From Anaerolineae bacterium (GTDB lineage: Bacteria; Chloroflexota; Anaerolineae; JAFGEY01): a DNA stretch of 5,095 nt. A program made the translations under genes and the position numbers. Every line of letters begins with the position of its first letter. Position 1 is the first letter of the stretch. The DNA lies in the NCBI GenBank assembly GCA_016931365.1, contig JAFGEY010000391.1, positions 1 to 5,095 of the forward strand, written 5' to 3'. Shown here in pieces: positions 3,818 through 5,095 of this stretch. The notes beneath the pieces were generated by a model, which was not told where the DNA came from, ran no database searches, and saw nothing but the letters and a program-made list of their open reading frames with translations.

Positions 3818-5095
3818 TCACCCAGAACCGGAGCGGACGCAGCGAAACCCCACATAGCGGTTCGAGAAAAAAGGATCGTGAACAAGGCGATAGGCAACTC
3901 GTACACGATATTCAGGATCATTCCACGCCCCGCCACGCAACACTCGACCGCTGCCATCGGGAGGGCCAGGCGGACTTTGCGCCGGCGATTTGCGATAGTA
4001 GATTTCTTCATACCAGTCGGCGCACCACTCCCACACGTTGCCGGCCATATCCAGCAGGCCGTAGGGGCTGGCTCCGGCCGGGTACTGGCCCACCGGCGTG
4101 GTGTCGCCCACGTTCATATTGAAATTGCAGCGCGTCGCATCGGGCGGCTCGTTACCCCAGGGATAAATGCGCCCGTCCGTCCCCCGCGCCGCTTTTTCCC
4201 ATTCTGCCTCGGTCGGCAAGCGAAACTCGCCATTTGCCATTTGCAACTCTTGCGTCACCCATGCGCAAAACGCCACTGCATCGTGCCAAGACACACACAC
4301 AACTGGGTGATTTTCTTTACCTTGCGGAATCCGGCCATTTTGCCAGTATTGGGGCGGTTTGCGCCCGCCGGCCTGCACAAAAGCCAAGTATTGTGCGTTG
4401 GTAATCATCGTCTTGCAAATACAGTAGTCAGATAGATAAACAGTGTGCTGTGGTTGTTCGTCGCTGCCGGCATTCTTGTCTTTCTGAGGATCGCTACCCA
4501 TCAAGAAAGACCCAGCCGGGATAAGGATCGGCTCGGGCAGCAGGGCCAGCAGCTGCTCCTTGCGTTCGGCCGCCGCCCGCGCTTGGCGTTCCCGCTCTTC
4601 ACGGGCTTTTCGTTCTTGTTCCTGTTTTGCTTTCCGCGCCACCTCTTCTGCGGCCTTGCGCTCCACCTCCTCCTTCGCCTTGCGGTCGGCCTCTGCCGCG
4701 GCTTCTTCCTTTGCCAGGCGTGCTGCTGCCGAAACGGCGATTTCGTTGATGTCATCGGGCATTTTGTCGCCGGCCAGAGCGCGATACTCGGCCAGGTAGC
4801 CGCGGATCAGCTCCCACTGCTCTTGAATGACGCGCTGCGCCCGCGTCCGTTCTTCCGGCCGGTCCGTGTCGTGGATGATCCCCTCGTACTGACGGACGAT
4901 CTGGTAGGAGCCGTGAATGTTCACTTCCAGGTCGGTTTTTCTGCTCGGTGGCTGCACTTGGCGTGCCGCTGCCTTTGTTTCCTTTCCCCCCACCTCAAAC
5001 AACACCCCATCGTATCTTCTCAAAATCTTGGGGAGAACCAGCTTCCCAAGCGCATTGTTTCCCAAAGCGGCCCAAGTCGCATACAAGACATCGAC
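3818..5095 (-). CDS. SUMF1/FGE-like domain protein with coiled coil, 5' end outside the window
   Basis: The frame is open to the window edge (VDV precedes the TTG at 5086), so the true start lies beyond; residues below count from that TTG. Residues 1-118 are mostly helical and unassigned; QYEGIIHDTDRPEERTRAQR (66-85) leads into a helix ending at GDKMPDDINEIA. Residues 119-182 are Ala/Lys/Glu/Arg-rich, a long charged coiled coil. Residues 185-418 are an FGE-sulfatase (SUMF1) domain of C-type-lectin fold: LIPAGSFLMGSDP, RLPTEAEWEKAARG (289-302), YPWGNE, GLLDMAGNVWEWCADWY (343-359), RVLRGGAW (381-388) and VGFRCVRS (412-419). True formylglycine-generating enzymes have two catalytic cysteines after GGS; here those places hold Asp390 and Val395, so sulfatase activation is unlikely. 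Proteins of this kind often join the domain to signalling or defence modules. A binding role is my inference; the domain call is firm. Confidence 0.9.
   Translation of the reverse strand, partial: VDVLYATWAALGNNALGKLVLPKILRRYDGVLFEVGGKETKAAARQVQPPSRKTDLEVNIHGSYQIVRQYEGIIHDTDRPEERTRAQRVIQEQWELIRGYLAEYRALAGDKMPDDINEIAVSAAARLAKEEAAAEADRKAKEEVERKAAEEVARKAKQEQERKAREERERQARAAAERKEQLLALLPEPILIPAGSFLMGSDPQKDKNAGSDEQPQHTVYLSDYCICKTMITNAQYLAFVQAGGRKPPQYWQNGRIPQGKENHPVVCVSWHDAVAFCAWVTQELQMANGEFRLPTEAEWEKAARGTDGRIYPWGNEPPDATRCNFNMNVGDTTPVGQYPAGASPYGLLDMAGNVWEWCADWYEEIYYRKSPAQSPPGPPDGSGRVLRGGAWNDPEYRVRVAYRLVHDPFFSNRYVGFRCVRSGSG
3833..3946 (-). other. C-terminal segment resembling the variable region of a lectin-fold display protein
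   Basis: Codons for residues 381-418, from RVLRGGAW to VGFRCVR, match the place and length of the segment that diversity-generating retroelements rewrite in SUMF1/C-type-lectin target proteins. Framework residues (RVLRGG.W, R, A, R, P, GFR) are kept while sites that are often Asn in template repeats here hold Tyr, Leu, His, Asp, Phe, Asn, Arg and Tyr. Ordinary SUMF1-like proteins also vary there, and no template copy or reverse transcriptase is in the window, so this is a candidate only. Confidence 0.3.
4553..4726 (-). other. Coding region of the charged coiled coil in the SUMF1-like protein
   Basis: This stretch encodes about 58 residues made almost only of Ala, Lys, Glu, Arg and Gln (for example KAKEEVERKAAEEVARKAKQ). 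The pattern predicts one long helix that forms a coiled coil or a rigid rod between the N-terminal region and the SUMF1-like head. Such low-complexity DNA is prone to length change by recombination between near-repeats. Confidence 0.75.

Noticed and set aside
3764..4435. 223-residue plus-strand frame antisense to the SUMF1-like domain
   Set aside because: It opposes a well-supported domain with conserved motifs and begins in repeat DNA; no family resemblance.
3818..5086. TTG at 5086 as the true start of the SUMF1-like gene
   Set aside because: The frame stays open to 5095 and no ribosome binding site can be judged so near the edge; the N-terminus most likely lies outside the window.

Overview
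The window is GC-rich (roughly 60% by eye) and all five recognisable genes lie on the minus strand, so it reads from high to low coordinates. The gene set is a SUMF1-type protein with a long charged coiled coil, a cytoplasmic-looking GH3 glucosidase, a helix-hairpin-helix protein of the L21-tail type, an MscL with a zinc ribbon and a COG1784-like permease. Together with many short dispersed palindromes this suggests an environmental bacterium of the Chloroflexi (Anaerolineae-like) type. That assignment is an inference from gene flavour, not a proof.

Layout in transcription order. At 5095-3818 is the 3' part of a large protein: an unidentified N-terminal helical region open at the window edge, a charged coiled coil, then a C-terminal SUMF1/FGE-like (C-type-lectin-fold) domain lacking the two catalytic cysteines of true formylglycine-generating enzymes. 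The 167-bp gap at 3651-3817 is packed with repeats: 8-bp tandem units, a 15-bp perfect inverted repeat spanning about 100 bp, and a nested hairpin. At 3650-1482 is a complete family 3 glycoside hydrolase. A short gap with one hairpin follows. At 1406-873 is a membrane-anchored protein with a Pro/Glu-rich linker and a helix-hairpin-helix domain. It ends in a terminator-like hairpin just before mscL (830-381), whose channel carries a C-terminal four-cysteine zinc ribbon. After mscL comes an 18-bp perfect palindrome and then, at 206-1, the first 68 codons of a multi-membrane-spanning permease that runs off the window.

The genes do not form an obvious single pathway. GH3 would release glucose from imported beta-oligosaccharides in the cytoplasm, MscL is an osmotic safety valve, and the permease fragment would be a carboxylate-type transporter. 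The HHH gene and mscL are close enough (42 bp) to be co-transcribed, with the hairpin between them as a possible attenuator. The other gaps hold palindromic repeats that could act as transcript ends.

No complete undescribed system is visible. The best leads are the SUMF1-like protein, whose C-terminus resembles the variable region of diversity-generating retroelement targets although no reverse transcriptase or template repeat is seen here, the repeat-dense intergenic DNA, and the membrane-anchored HHH protein next to mscL.
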